A stretch of 8,712 nucleotides of DNA from JAJKIP01 sp040509055 (GTDB taxonomy: Bacteria; Bacteroidota; Bacteroidia; Chitinophagales; Chitinophagaceae), in contig JBEVLT010000190.1 in NCBI GenBank assembly GCA_040509055.1, positions 1 through 8,712 on the forward strand, read 5' to 3'. The translations under genes were made by a program, and so were the position numbers. Position 1 is the first letter of the stretch; every line of letters begins with the position of its first letter. Below are positions 1-8,500 of this stretch, piece after piece. Below the pieces are notes generated by a model. It saw nothing but the letters and a program-made list of their open reading frames with translations, was not told the origin of the DNA and did no database searches.

Positions 1-213
1 ATGGAGCACTCCTGCCCCTGCCAGCTTCAGCACATACATACCCCTTGTAAGGCTGGCCGGCAACTGTACCGGGTAGCTGATGGATCTGCCGGTATGCTCC
101 AGCAACCGCCGGTACACGGATTGCCCTGTGAGGCTATACAGTTCGAGTGTATACTTCCCTGCCTGCAGGTCGCTTACCCGCAGGGTAAACTGCCTGCCGG
201 TGACCGGGTTGGG
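1..213 (-). repeat. 3'-end direct repeat, copy in gene A (T9SS sorting domain)
   Basis: This segment matches 5595-5807 at 204 of 213 positions by hand count (about 96%). Positions 1-85 are identical to 5595-5679. It encodes the sorting domain from YPNPVTG onward. Of the nine differences, about four are synonymous and five change four residues (R/K, S/L, T/S, V/I). The repeat probably continues to the left of the window through the last codons. Confidence 0.9.
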
Positions 214-3200
214 ATAGACGCTGATGTTTTTACCGGCGTTTGCTTCGGTTGCCGTATTTGCCGGGGCCTTTTCCTCTCCGGCATTTCCCGGACCTTTGGC
301 AGCCATAGCGGAAGAACGACCGGTGCTTTCGTCCACATCCGTGATCTTTATTTTCAACCGCAGGATGACCACAGCGCTGCCATCCGACATTTTTACCGAC
401 ACCATGTAGGTGTTATCGGTATTCGCATCGGCAGGCTGCTCAAAATCCGGCGCGGTGAGGAACAGCAGGTTACCCGTAGCCGCATCGATGGTAAACAGGG
501 CGGCATCCTCTTCACCAAAAATGCTCAGCGCAATGCCACTGCCCGGCGCGCCCCCTGTCGCTTCCAGGTTGGTCACTTCCACCGCGTTTTCAGGCAGCTT
601 CATCGTCATGGTGAGCATCATCGGGATGTCATACACATCGGTGATCCTGATATTGAACTGCTGCGTGGCGGAAAGGCTGCCGTCAGAGGCGCTGACCGTT
701 ACCGTATATATATTATCCGTATTGTCATCTGCCGGGTGCTCAAAATCCGGGGCATTGATAAAGGCCAGCTGCCCGGTTGCCGCATCCACGGTGAACAGGG
801 CGCCGTCGCCACCCGGTACAATGCTGTACGTGACCACAGCGCCGGCGTCTCCATCGGTAGCCGCAGCAGCCGTAACGGCAAGGCTGTTTTCAGGCAGCTG
901 CAGTTCAACGGTCACATTTCCATTGTGCGAGGTAAATACGGGTGTATTGTCATTCTCATCCGTGATCTTGATCTTAAACCGCTGGCTGGTGCTGAGGCTC
1001 CCGTCAAACGCTTCTACCGTCACCATGTACACATTGTCGCCATCAGTGTCCGATGGCTGGTCAAAATCCGGTGCCGTAATAAACCGGAAGACACCTGTTA
1101 CGGGGTCGATGGAACACAAGGCGCCATCCTGCCCATCGGCGATCCGGTACACGAGGGTGGTACCGGGCTCTTTATCCACGGCCCATACCGTGCCGATGAC
1201 TGCTGTGTTCTCAGGCATCCGCAGGGTCACGGATGCATCCCCGTCATAGGAACCAAACTCCGGCGCATTGTCATTCACATTGGTCACCTTCACTTTGAAC
1301 CGCTGCACGGCAGTGAACGCACCATCCGATGCCTGCACGGTTACCGTATACAGGTTGTTCTCATCGGGATCGATGGGGCGCTCAAAGTCCGGCGCCGTAA
1401 CAAAGGACAGTGCCCCGCTGACGCTGTCGATGGCAAAATAGGCCCCGTCATCAAGGTCAGACACGCTGTAGACGATCCTGGTGCCAGGATCAGCATCCGT
1501 AGCTGTCACAGTCGTTACCGCGGTCAGGTTCTCCTCCAAGCTCAGTGTGACGCTGGCCGCACCGCTATGCGAGATGATCACGGGTGGATATTCATTCAGA
1601 TCGGTAATAGTAATGGTGAATTCTTTTTCAAAGTACAGGAGACCTCCGTCGGTTGTCCTTACCCGTATGTAGTAAGTATTCTTCGTTTCATAATCCGGCG
1701 ATGCATTTATTTTCAGCTGGTTGTCATCGATGGTAAAGGCTGCATTATCTGTATCGCCGGCACCGCTGACCAGTGTATAAGTAAAGGTGTCCGGATCCGG
1801 GTCGGCAGTGGTGAAACCGCCCACCACGCTGCCCGCAGCAACATTTTCATCGATCGCTGCGGCGCCGAGGTCCAGCCCGGCCGGGGGGTTGTTCGGCACT
1901 GCTTCCCGGGTAATGACGATGGTATAGGTTTGCGTGGCAATACCGTCCTCCGCCGTTACAGTCACCTCAATGGTATTCGCCCCGGTATTCAGCAGGATAT
2001 TACCGGACATTACCGGCGTGCCGTTGACCATTACCGTCACACCAGCCTGCGCATCAGTGGCAATGGCGGTCAGGACAAGGCTGCTGGCAGAGTGACCGAC
2101 CGTTGCTGTATAGGATAATGCATCCGGCGCAAACGCCGGTGACAAGATGCCGTCGGTTAAAGCCAGCAGGGCCAGCGTTGGTGGCGGGGTGGCATTGGCC
2201 CGGGTAACGGTAAGCGTATACGTTTGGGTGGTAACGCCATCTTGCGCGGTCAGAACAATCTCAATTGTGTTCCCGCCGGCAGCCAGGCCAACAGCGAACG
2301 TGGTAAGGATGGGCGCTGCCACCGGTGTGCCATTGACTGTCATGGCCACCGTAGTCCCGTCATAGGTCGGCACAATCAAAAGCATCAGGTTGCTGGTAGC
2401 AGCATCCACCGATCCAGTATAGGACAATATATCCTTATCAAAGGTGGGCGACAGATCACCAAGACTTGTTGAAAGTATTTCGATAGTCGGCACTTCGCCT
2501 GGCGGCATGTACTCGTAGGCCCCGATCGAAGGAAGGCTGCTACGCGTTCTGCCGGTATAATCCGTGGTGATGCCGGTACCACTTGCTCCTCTGAACATAA
2601 CATAGTCCCGGGCGCTTTCTTTAATGCTGAGATCCCCGGTAGCCACATTGGTGAACAGGTCGGCAGGCGCTAATCGTGCCGTGGTATAAAACCGGCTGTT
2701 GATATCTCCGCCTTTGGTTCTCCATTGGGTCGAATCCTGGGCGGCTGTTGCCCAGAAGCCGACAGCGGTGCCTGATGTGATCAGCAGGTTGTAATCAGAA
2801 GTGGTGGCGGTCCAGTTGGTAGCAGCGCTGCTGCCAGGGTTGTAATAAATATAACGTCCGCCACTGCCACCGGTACGGGCATTGACAAATATATTGTTCC
2901 GGATATTAAATATGCAGGAAGAAACTGATCTCGAAAGCACCATGCTTGATGCAGTGTTGGAGGAAGTCCCATTGTTGCCACCCAGATATATGCTATTGTA
3001 AAATACCTTGACCGTACCGGCAATGGCGCCGTTGGCCCGGATGCCCTGTAGCTCGCAATTGTTGGTATTGGTACCATTGTCCAGCATCACCAGGTTGTTG
3101 TAGATCGTAGCCGCTTTGGCCAGCTCTATGCCGATCAGGCGGGTAGGTGCAATGTTAAGCACGTTAGCTGACCGCAACCCGTAGATATTATTACCGTAGA

Positions 3201-4983
3201 TCTCGTGCGTGCCGGATGACAGGATGTTGATCCCGGCAATGAGCGTGGCATCGTCGCCCGTGACGGACCGGGGCGTGCTCTGGGTATAATACAACCCGCT
3301 GATCGTGTTTTTCCGGATCACGGTATTGGCACCCCCGGCACGGATGCCCGAAAGGCCGGGCGTATTCCCTACAATGGCAGGAACACTCATGTTCGATATC
3401 GTATTTCCTTCGATCAGAGTGCTGCCGGCGGAGCTTCCACCGGCAATGCCGACCGCAGTGACTCCGAGATTCCCGCTATAGCTCAGCTCCACACCGGCAA
3501 TTGTATTGTTTTTAACGACCGCCTGCATGTTTGCACCGAGGTTGGCCGTCAGGCCATAAAAACTAACCGGTATGCCCGAGGCAAGGGACCGGATACTGTT
3601 GCTGACGGTAGTGCTGCCGATCGCATTATCGCTGATCGTGAAGGCGCCTGTGCCTGAAAGCATGCTGATATTCATGCCGCCCAAAGTGCAGGGTGCAGTA
3701 AGGCCTGAGCCCATGAAAGTGATGCCGCCGATCTTGTTGCCGGTCGCGCTACCGGACTTTCCCCCACAAAAGATCATATAATTGGTAAAGGGATTTGTCC
3801 CGCCTACTATGTTTACGTTTATATCATTGTTTCGATCCTGGCTGCCGATAATATTGTCCGTTATATCCACCGTACCCATCGAGAGGTATAAGGCATTAAA
3901 GACTGCTCCGCCGGATGCGTATACATAGCCTGTCATGATGTCGAAATTGCCGATCGTGTTATGATCGACCCTGTTGCCGGTACCACCCGTTACCACGGCA
4001 AGAACGCCAACGACCCGGGTATAATAAGAGGGAGTTGTCGTCAGTGCCAACGGCGCTCCTGCGCAGCCAGGCTGCGTACCTCCTATATAGTTATAGCTGA
4101 TATGCGTATTGATCGTAGCATCGTCGGCTATATTGATCCCTATAAAAGTGATATCCCCGGTAGAAGAATAAAGGGACCGGGTGCGGTAAATGTTGTTGTA
4201 CAAGACTTCCGTTTCGTTCGAATTGGTGGCAAGATAGATACCGGTAGAAGTAAAATTGAAGATATTGTTGTGCGTGATGATGGTGCCGTTGCTGTATGCG
4301 GAAGTCAGCGCGGACTGGATGCTGATCCCATTGCGCGGACCGGCGCCTGTTGTATTGCTGAGGTCTCGGACCGTGCAATAGCTGATCGTGTTGCTGTCAT
4401 TGCCGGTGGCGCCGGTAGTGCTGCCGAGAAAAATGACCGCGCCATAGCTGTTATCCGATTGTCCCTCTGCCTGGAGGTAAGTAAGCGTATTGTATTTCGC
4501 ATCGTTGTTCAGCTGGATGGTAGGTGCGATATTCGTTGCCGTGCGGGCATTGCGGATCAGCCACCGGATATCCGTTCCGGCGCCGCCCGGCCGGCCATCC
4601 AGCAGGAGGCGATCGGCTCCGTCGAGCAGGATCAGCGGGTGACTGGCGCCCGGGTCACCTGCCGTGGTCCGCAAGGTTGCACCTGCTTTGGGGCGGATCG
4701 TCACCGTCCAGTCGCCTCCACTGACAGCAAATTGCTTAAATGTGATCGGAAATGTCTCCCCCGTTGTACCGTCATAATCGCTGTCCAGCTCGAATACGAG
4801 ATCACCCGTTACCGTATTGGCCGGATCATTCAGCACTGCCGCCACATCGGTCAGCTTTTTATACACCGGTTGGCTGCTGCCCACCGGGTAGGTGCCTGAC
4901 AGGTCTGAAGGCGGATGCTCCCCGGCCCGGAGATTTGTAAAACCAATTGCACACAAAAATAAAATGACTAAGTTTTTTTTCAT
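1..4983 (-). CDS. Gene A: giant T9SS-exported beta-helix/cadherin surface protein, 3' end cut by window edge
   Basis: One uninterrupted frame of 1661 codons runs from ATG 4983-4981 to the left edge. By alignment with gene B, only about seven residues (REKLLID) and the stop are missing. Residues 1-20 form a Sec signal peptide (MKKN, hydrophobic core LVILFLCAIGF, cleavage after LRA). Residues 21-190 are a beta-rich N-terminal domain common in Bacteroidota surface proteins (IRPKAG, LLLDGRPGG). About 195-705 is a parallel beta-helix with repeated turns such as HNNIFNF, DNIIGS, GNTISNM and KNTISGL. About 706-828 is a closing region (DSTQW, ending AYEYM). About 830-928 and 932-1027 are two cadherin-like beta-sandwich domains. 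Five cadherin repeats cover 1028-1556, then a linker, then a type A T9SS sorting domain from about 1586 (YPNPVTG, LELYSLTGQ, LTRGMYVLKL). No catalytic residues are recognised, so the role is probably adhesion or glycan binding (inference). The start was chosen for the signal peptide; an in-frame ATG 30 codons upstream is possible. The long 5' gap and the upstream terminator suggest its own promoter. Confidence 0.93.
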   Translation of the reverse strand, partial: MKKNLVILFLCAIGFTNLRAGEHPPSDLSGTYPVGSSQPVYKKLTDVAAVLNDPANTVTGDLVFELDSDYDGTTGETFPITFKQFAVSGGDWTVTIRPKAGATLRTTAGDPGASHPLILLDGADRLLLDGRPGGAGTDIRWLIRNARTATNIAPTIQLNNDAKYNTLTYLQAEGQSDNSYGAVIFLGSTTGATGNDSNTISYCTVRDLSNTTGAGPRNGISIQSALTSAYSNGTIITHNNIFNFTSTGIYLATNSNETEVLYNNIYRTRSLYSSTGDITFIGINIADDATINTHISYNYIGGTQPGCAGAPLALTTTPSYYTRVVGVLAVVTGGTGNRVDHNTIGNFDIMTGYVYASGGAVFNALYLSMGTVDITDNIIGSQDRNNDINVNIVGGTNPFTNYMIFCGGKSGSATGNKIGGITFMGSGLTAPCTLGGMNISMLSGTGAFTISDNAIGSTTVSNSIRSLASGIPVSFYGLTANLGANMQAVVKNNTIAGVELSYSGNLGVTAVGIAGGSSAGSTLIEGNTISNMSVPAIVGNTPGLSGIRAGGANTVIRKNTISGLYYTQSTPRSVTGDDATLIAGINILSSGTHEIYGNNIYGLRSANVLNIAPTRLIGIELAKAATIYNNLVMLDNGTNTNNCELQGIRANGAIAGTVKVFYNSIYLGGNNGTSSNTASSMVLSRSVSSCIFNIRNNIFVNARTGGSGGRYIYYNPGSSAATNWTATTSDYNLLITSGTAVGFWATAAQDSTQWRTKGGDINSRFYTTARLAPADLFTNVATGDLSIKESARDYVMFRGASGTGITTDYTGRTRSSLPSIGAYEYMPPGEVPTIEILSTSLGDLSPTFDKDILSYTGSVDAATSNLMLLIVPTYDGTTVAMTVNGTPVAAPILTTFAVGLAAGGNTIEIVLTAQDGVTTQTYTLTVTRANATPPPTLALLALTDGILSPAFAPDALSYTATVGHSASSLVLTAIATDAQAGVTVMVNGTPVMSGNILLNTGANTIEVTVTAEDGIATQTYTIVITREAVPNNPPAGLDLGAAAIDENVAAGSVVGGFTTADPDPDTFTYTLVSGAGDTDNAAFTIDDNQLKINASPDYETKNTYYIRVRTTDGGLLYFEKEFTITITDLNEYPPVIISHSGAASVTLSLEENLTAVTTVTATDADPGTRIVYSVSDLDDGAYFAIDSVSGALSFVTAPDFERPIDPDENNLYTVTVQASDGAFTAVQRFKVKVTNVNDNAPEFGSYDGDASVTLRMPENTAVIGTVWAVDKEPGTTLVYRIADGQDGALCSIDPVTGVFRFITAPDFDQPSDTDGDNVYMVTVEAFDGSLSTSQRFKIKITDENDNTPVFTSHNGNVTVELQLPENSLAVTAAAATDGDAGAVVTYSIVPGGDGALFTVDAATGQLAFINAPDFEHPADDNTDNIYTVTVSASDGSLSATQQFNIRITDVYDIPMMLTMTMKLPENAVEVTNLEATGGAPGSGIALSIFGEEDAALFTIDAATGNLLFLTAPDFEQPADANTDNTYMVSVKMSDGSAVVILRLKIKITDVDESTGRSSAMAAKGPGNAGEEKAPANTATEANAGKNISVYPNPVTGRQFTLRVSDLQAGKYTLELYSLTGQSVYRRLLEHTGRSISYPVQLPASLTRGMYVLKLAGAGVLH

Positions 4984-5514
4984 GATTACATCTTTAAAAT
5001 AATGGCTGTTCACAATTGAATCTTCACAGAACTCCCCTGCACTTCTGCCATTCAGACAGTAGGCCTTGCGCATTTTTCAGCAGGAGAAAGCTGATCACGG
5101 GGCGCCGTGGAAAAAATGAAAAGGCTGAAACAGGATGCTTGTTAAATGGTGCGTAAATGTAGAAGCAGACGCAGGTAAGTAGTTTTTCTTAGCCCGAAAC
5201 GAAGTTCAGGATTGACAATCCGGAACTGGGTTGGTTGTTCTAAACGGGTAAACCGATCCTACTTAATAATAACCCGTAATACGACGAGCTTTATTTTGGC
5301 GGGGCTTTAATCTTGCCGATGCAGCCTTTATAAAATAGAATACCTATATACCCGGACTGCTATGCCCAGTTTGCATTTTACCCTCAACTCCTTGCTGATC
5401 CCAGGTACACCTACGATCTGTGACAAAGTGGCCGGTGAGCCGGCAATACACGAGCTGCGGGCTCTTATACCATTCCGGTATATATTCCCTTCCCTGCAGG
5501 GTAAATGTCTACCG
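4984..5514. other. Intergenic region upstream of gene A: leader with dyads, no convincing gene
   Basis: This stretch separates the gene B terminator from the gene A start. I see no credible protein or RNA gene. Small dyads are present at 5492-5501 (CCCTGCAGGG), 5466-5482 (TATACC-ATTCC-GGTATA), 5431-5444 (GCCGG-TGAG-CCGGC) and 5096-5109 (CACGG-GGCG-CCGTG), plus the larger one at 5203-5227. The gene A promoter must lie here if A is transcribed alone, but no match to the Bacteroidota consensus (TAnnTTTG with an upstream TTG) stands out on the minus strand. Close to the gene A start there is an A/T-rich stretch (TTATTTTAAAGATG) and no Shine-Dalgarno sequence, as is usual in this phylum. Confidence 0.6.
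5203..5227. repeat. Near-perfect inverted repeat, candidate operator or leader hairpin upstream of gene A
   Basis: The plus strand reads AGTTC-a-GGATTG-a-CAATCC-g-GAACT. Eleven bases on each side are complementary around a single central A, with one mismatch. A further AAC/GTT pair (5198-5200 with 5230-5232) extends it past a 2x2 mismatch. It lies about 220 bp upstream of the gene A start. The tight centre (one base) looks more like a dimeric protein-binding site than a terminator, and neither strand has a clean T-tract after it. As RNA it could still fold with a five-base loop. No known operator consensus is recognised. Confidence 0.55.
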
Positions 5515-5547
5515 AATAAAAAAGGGCTGCCTCTTTCGAAGCAGCCC
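5515..5547 (-). terminator. Intrinsic (rho-independent) terminator of gene B
   Basis: On the minus strand, 24 nt after the gene B stop codon, GGGCTGCTTC pairs with GAGGCAGCCC across a GAAA tetraloop. This is a 10-bp stem with one G-T (G-U in RNA) wobble. It is followed directly by TTTTTTATT. Stem, tight loop and U-tract are all present and oriented for gene B. It should end the gene B transcript and separate it from gene A. Confidence 0.92.
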
Positions 5548-5570
5548 GTGGTGGCAGGAGGCGGCAAATC

Positions 5571-8500
5571 TTAGTCGATCAGCAGTTTTTCGCGATGGAG
5601 CACTCCTGCCCCTGCCAGCTTCAGCACATACATACCCCTTGTAAGGCTGGCCGGCAACTGTACCGGGTAGCTGATGGATTTGCCGGTATGCTCCAGCAAT
5701 CTCCGGTACACGAGTTGCCCTGTGAGGCTATACAGTTCGAGTGAATACTTTCCTGCCTGCAGGTCGCTTATCCGCAGGGTAAACTGCCTGCCGGTCACCG
5801 GGTTGGGGTAAGCCTTGATCCCTTTCGCTGCATCCGTTGCAGGGGCCGGGTCTGTTTCCGGGACACCGGCAGCATGGCTTGCCGCCCGTCCTGTTCCTTC
5901 ATTCACATCCATAATCTTGATCTTGAAGCGCTGCAGCGAGGCGAGCTCGCCGTCCGAGGCCTGTACCGTTACGATATACACATTGCTTGCGTACTGGTCA
6001 GCAGGATTCTCGTAATCCGGCGCCGTGATAAATACCAGCAGGCCTGTTACCGGGTCCACCGAGAACAGTGCCCCATCCTGGTCATTGAGAATACTGTAGC
6101 TAATCGCGGTACCCGGCTCCTTATCCACAGCCCATACCCCACCAACGGCCGTTACGCCTTCATTCAGCTTCAGCGTTACCGCAGCATCGCCGTCGTAGGA
6201 ACCGAACTCGGGCGCATTGTCGTTCACATTGGAGACCCTGACCTTGAAGCGCTGCACGGCGGTCAATTCGCCATCGGAAGCCTGTACCGTCACCATATAC
6301 ATATTGTTCTCATCCGGGTCGGCCGGGCGTTCAAAATCGGGCGCGGCGTTAAAGACCAGTTGCCCGGTGGTAGCATTTACGGTAAAATAGCTATCGTCGT
6401 CATTACCAACAAGGCTGTAGGTGATCGTGGCGCCTGCATCGGCATCGGTAGCCGTTACCGTGGTTACTGCAGCCTGGTTTTCCGCCACGTTCAGGGTGGC
6501 GCTGGCCGCACCGCCATGCGAAGTGATCACCGGGGCATGCAGGTTCGGCGCTTGCTCGGTCAGGTCCGTAATGGTGATGGTAAAGATCTTCTCGTAATAC
6601 AACGTTCCCTGGTCGGTCACTCTTACCCGGATGCTATAGGAGCTTTGGGTTTCATAATCCGGCGGGAAATTGATGGTTAATGCGTCGCCGGTAATGGTAA
6701 AGGCTTCGTTGCCCGCGCTGCCGTCTCCGCTCACCAGCGAATAGGTAAACGTATTACCTGCATCCGGGTCGGTAGCGGTGAATACGCCGACTGTGCTTCC
6801 GGCGGGTTTATTCTCTTCGATGGACGTAGCGCTGAGGGCCAGGCCGCTCGGTGCATTGTTCGGTGCCTGCTCGGTCAGGTCTGTAATATTAATGGTAAAG
6901 GTCTTCTCGTAATACAGCAACCCCTGGTCGGTCGCCCTTACCCGGATACTGTACGAACTTTGGGTTTCATAATCCGGCGGGAAATTGATGGTTAATGCAT
7001 CGCCGGTGATGGTAAAGGCTTCGTTGCCCGCGCTGCCGTCTCCGCTCACCAGCGAATAGGTGAACGTATTGCCGGCATCCGGGTCGGTGGCGGTGAATAC
7101 GCCGACTGTACTACCGGCCGGTTTATTCTCTTCGATGGACGTAGCGCTGAGGGCCAGGCCGGTCGGTGCATTGTTATCCACAGGCACGTATTCGTACTCA
7201 TAGGCGCCGGCAGCCGGCGCTGTCGTGCTGCGGGTGATGCCGGCAAAGTCTGCTGTCACCCCCGTACCTGTTGTGCCTTTGGCTGCCACATAGTTGCGGG
7301 CATTTTCTTTGATCGCCAGGTTGCCGGCAGCAGCATTGACAAACAGGTTGGCAGGCGATACCTGCGAGGTGGTGTAGAACACGCTGTGGACATCCCCGGC
7401 AGTAGTTTGCCACTGGGTTGAATCAAGCGTATTTGTATTCCACAGGCCGATGGCGTTGACCCGGGCCGTTACGATTGTATTGTTGTCGGAAACGCCCTGT
7501 GCCCAGTTGGATGTGGGAGCGCTTAGCGCATTATAGAAAATATAGCCGGGCGCGCCGCCACCTGACCGGTCATTTACCAGCAGGTTATTTTTTATCCGCA
7601 TGGCGGCGTTGGTGGCGGTGCGGCCTGCCACATAGCTGGGGGCGGTATTCGAAGCGTCGCCATTGTTACCGCCTATATAGATGGTATTGTGATAAATGTA
7701 CTGATCCGATTTTGTTGAATAGCCGGTGGACACCACGCCGGTCATGGAGCAGTTATTGGTATTATTCCCGTTGGTCAGCGATACCAGGTTGTTATAGGCT
7801 GTATATTTCCCGGTGATCGCTATCCCCCTGATGGTAGTAAATGCGGCCGGCGTAGCTGCAGTGAATGTATTGCCGGAAGTAAGATCATAGATCCGGTTCC
7901 CGTAGACGGTGGGCCCGGCGTCGGTACCATAACTGTAGATACCGGTAACCATACTGTTGGCAGCCAGGCTGGCAGCCACCGGGTCCGTACCGGTCAGCCG
8001 CAGCCCGTGAATATTGTTATCACTGATCGTAAAAGCAGCGGCGCCGGAAGCGGAAGTACTCAATTCAATCCCGGTCATCTTAGCCGGTGACACGGCAGTA
8101 ATCCCTGTAATGGTATTGTGATGAACCGCTGCGCCGGCTGTACCGCTCAGCCTGATACCATAAAACGTGGGGCTGGCGCCCGTACCGCTGTATGCCGATT
8201 GAATTCCCGCAACCGTATTGCCTGACACATTCAGCACGGCCGGTGTATTCACAGAGGTATAGATAGGATAGATATTCATCGGCATGCCGGGAGAAAGCGT
8301 ACGGATATTATCCGGCACGGTCGTGCTCCCGATCATATTGCCGGTGACGGCAAACTCCATGCTGGGAGCAGGGTTCATGTCCACATTAATCCCGATAAAC
8401 ATGCCCATAGCGGTAGAGTTCAGGTTCCCGTCGAATGTAATGCCCCCGATCTCGTTGCCCGTGATGCTGCCCCCGGTCGGAGACAGAAACCGGATCGCTA

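Noticed and set aside
410..1249. Plus-strand open frame of 279 codons
   Set aside because: A Ser/Val/Thr-rich shadow of cadherin repeats, with internal periodicity that follows the minus-strand repeats and no independent start signal or domain.
1..2118. Plus-strand open frame of 705 codons opposite the 3' half of gene A
   Set aside because: Its codons lie exactly opposite gene A codons, so it stays open only because gene A avoids TTA, CTA and TCA there. The stop at 2116-2118 is opposite a TTA Leu codon. The product is rich in H, R, G and I with no recognisable domain, while the minus strand gives clear cadherin and T9SS domains.
4948..4983. Possible lipoprotein signal in gene A because of the Cys at residue 11
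   Set aside because: The cysteine lies inside the hydrophobic core with LFL before it, not a lipobox. A signal peptidase I site after LRA fits better, and a T9SS substrate is expected to be a non-lipoprotein precursor.
5244..5277. Inverted repeat ACGGGT...ACCCGT
   Set aside because: Only six-base arms with a 22-base spacer and no extension; such pairs are expected by chance in a region this long.
4984..5514. Bacteroidota-type promoter for gene A
   Set aside because: I looked on the minus strand for TAnnTTTG with TTG about 20 bases upstream. Only partial matches appear (TACATTTA near 5160, TATTTTAT near 5337), neither with a properly spaced TTG, so none is called.
5328..5574. Small open frames on both strands across the intergenic gap (plus 5362-5574, minus 5328-5567)
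   Set aside because: Both run through the gene B terminator hairpin, have no recognisable motif or ribosome-binding context, and the plus-strand one overlaps the end of gene B.
5874..6680. Plus-strand open frame of 268 codons opposite gene B
   Set aside because: Same effect of codon bias opposite a repetitive cadherin gene. Its low-complexity product mirrors the antisense of the gene A frame because the two sense genes are paralogs.
6553..7175. CRISPR-like or mobile repeat array
   Set aside because: There are only two long units, coding and in frame with the rest of gene B, with no spacers or terminal inverted repeats. They are protein domain repeats.
7475..7816. Plus-strand open frame of 113 codons
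   Set aside because: Arg/Trp/Tyr/Cys-rich composition typical of an out-of-frame shadow. It lies fully inside the gene B beta-helix.
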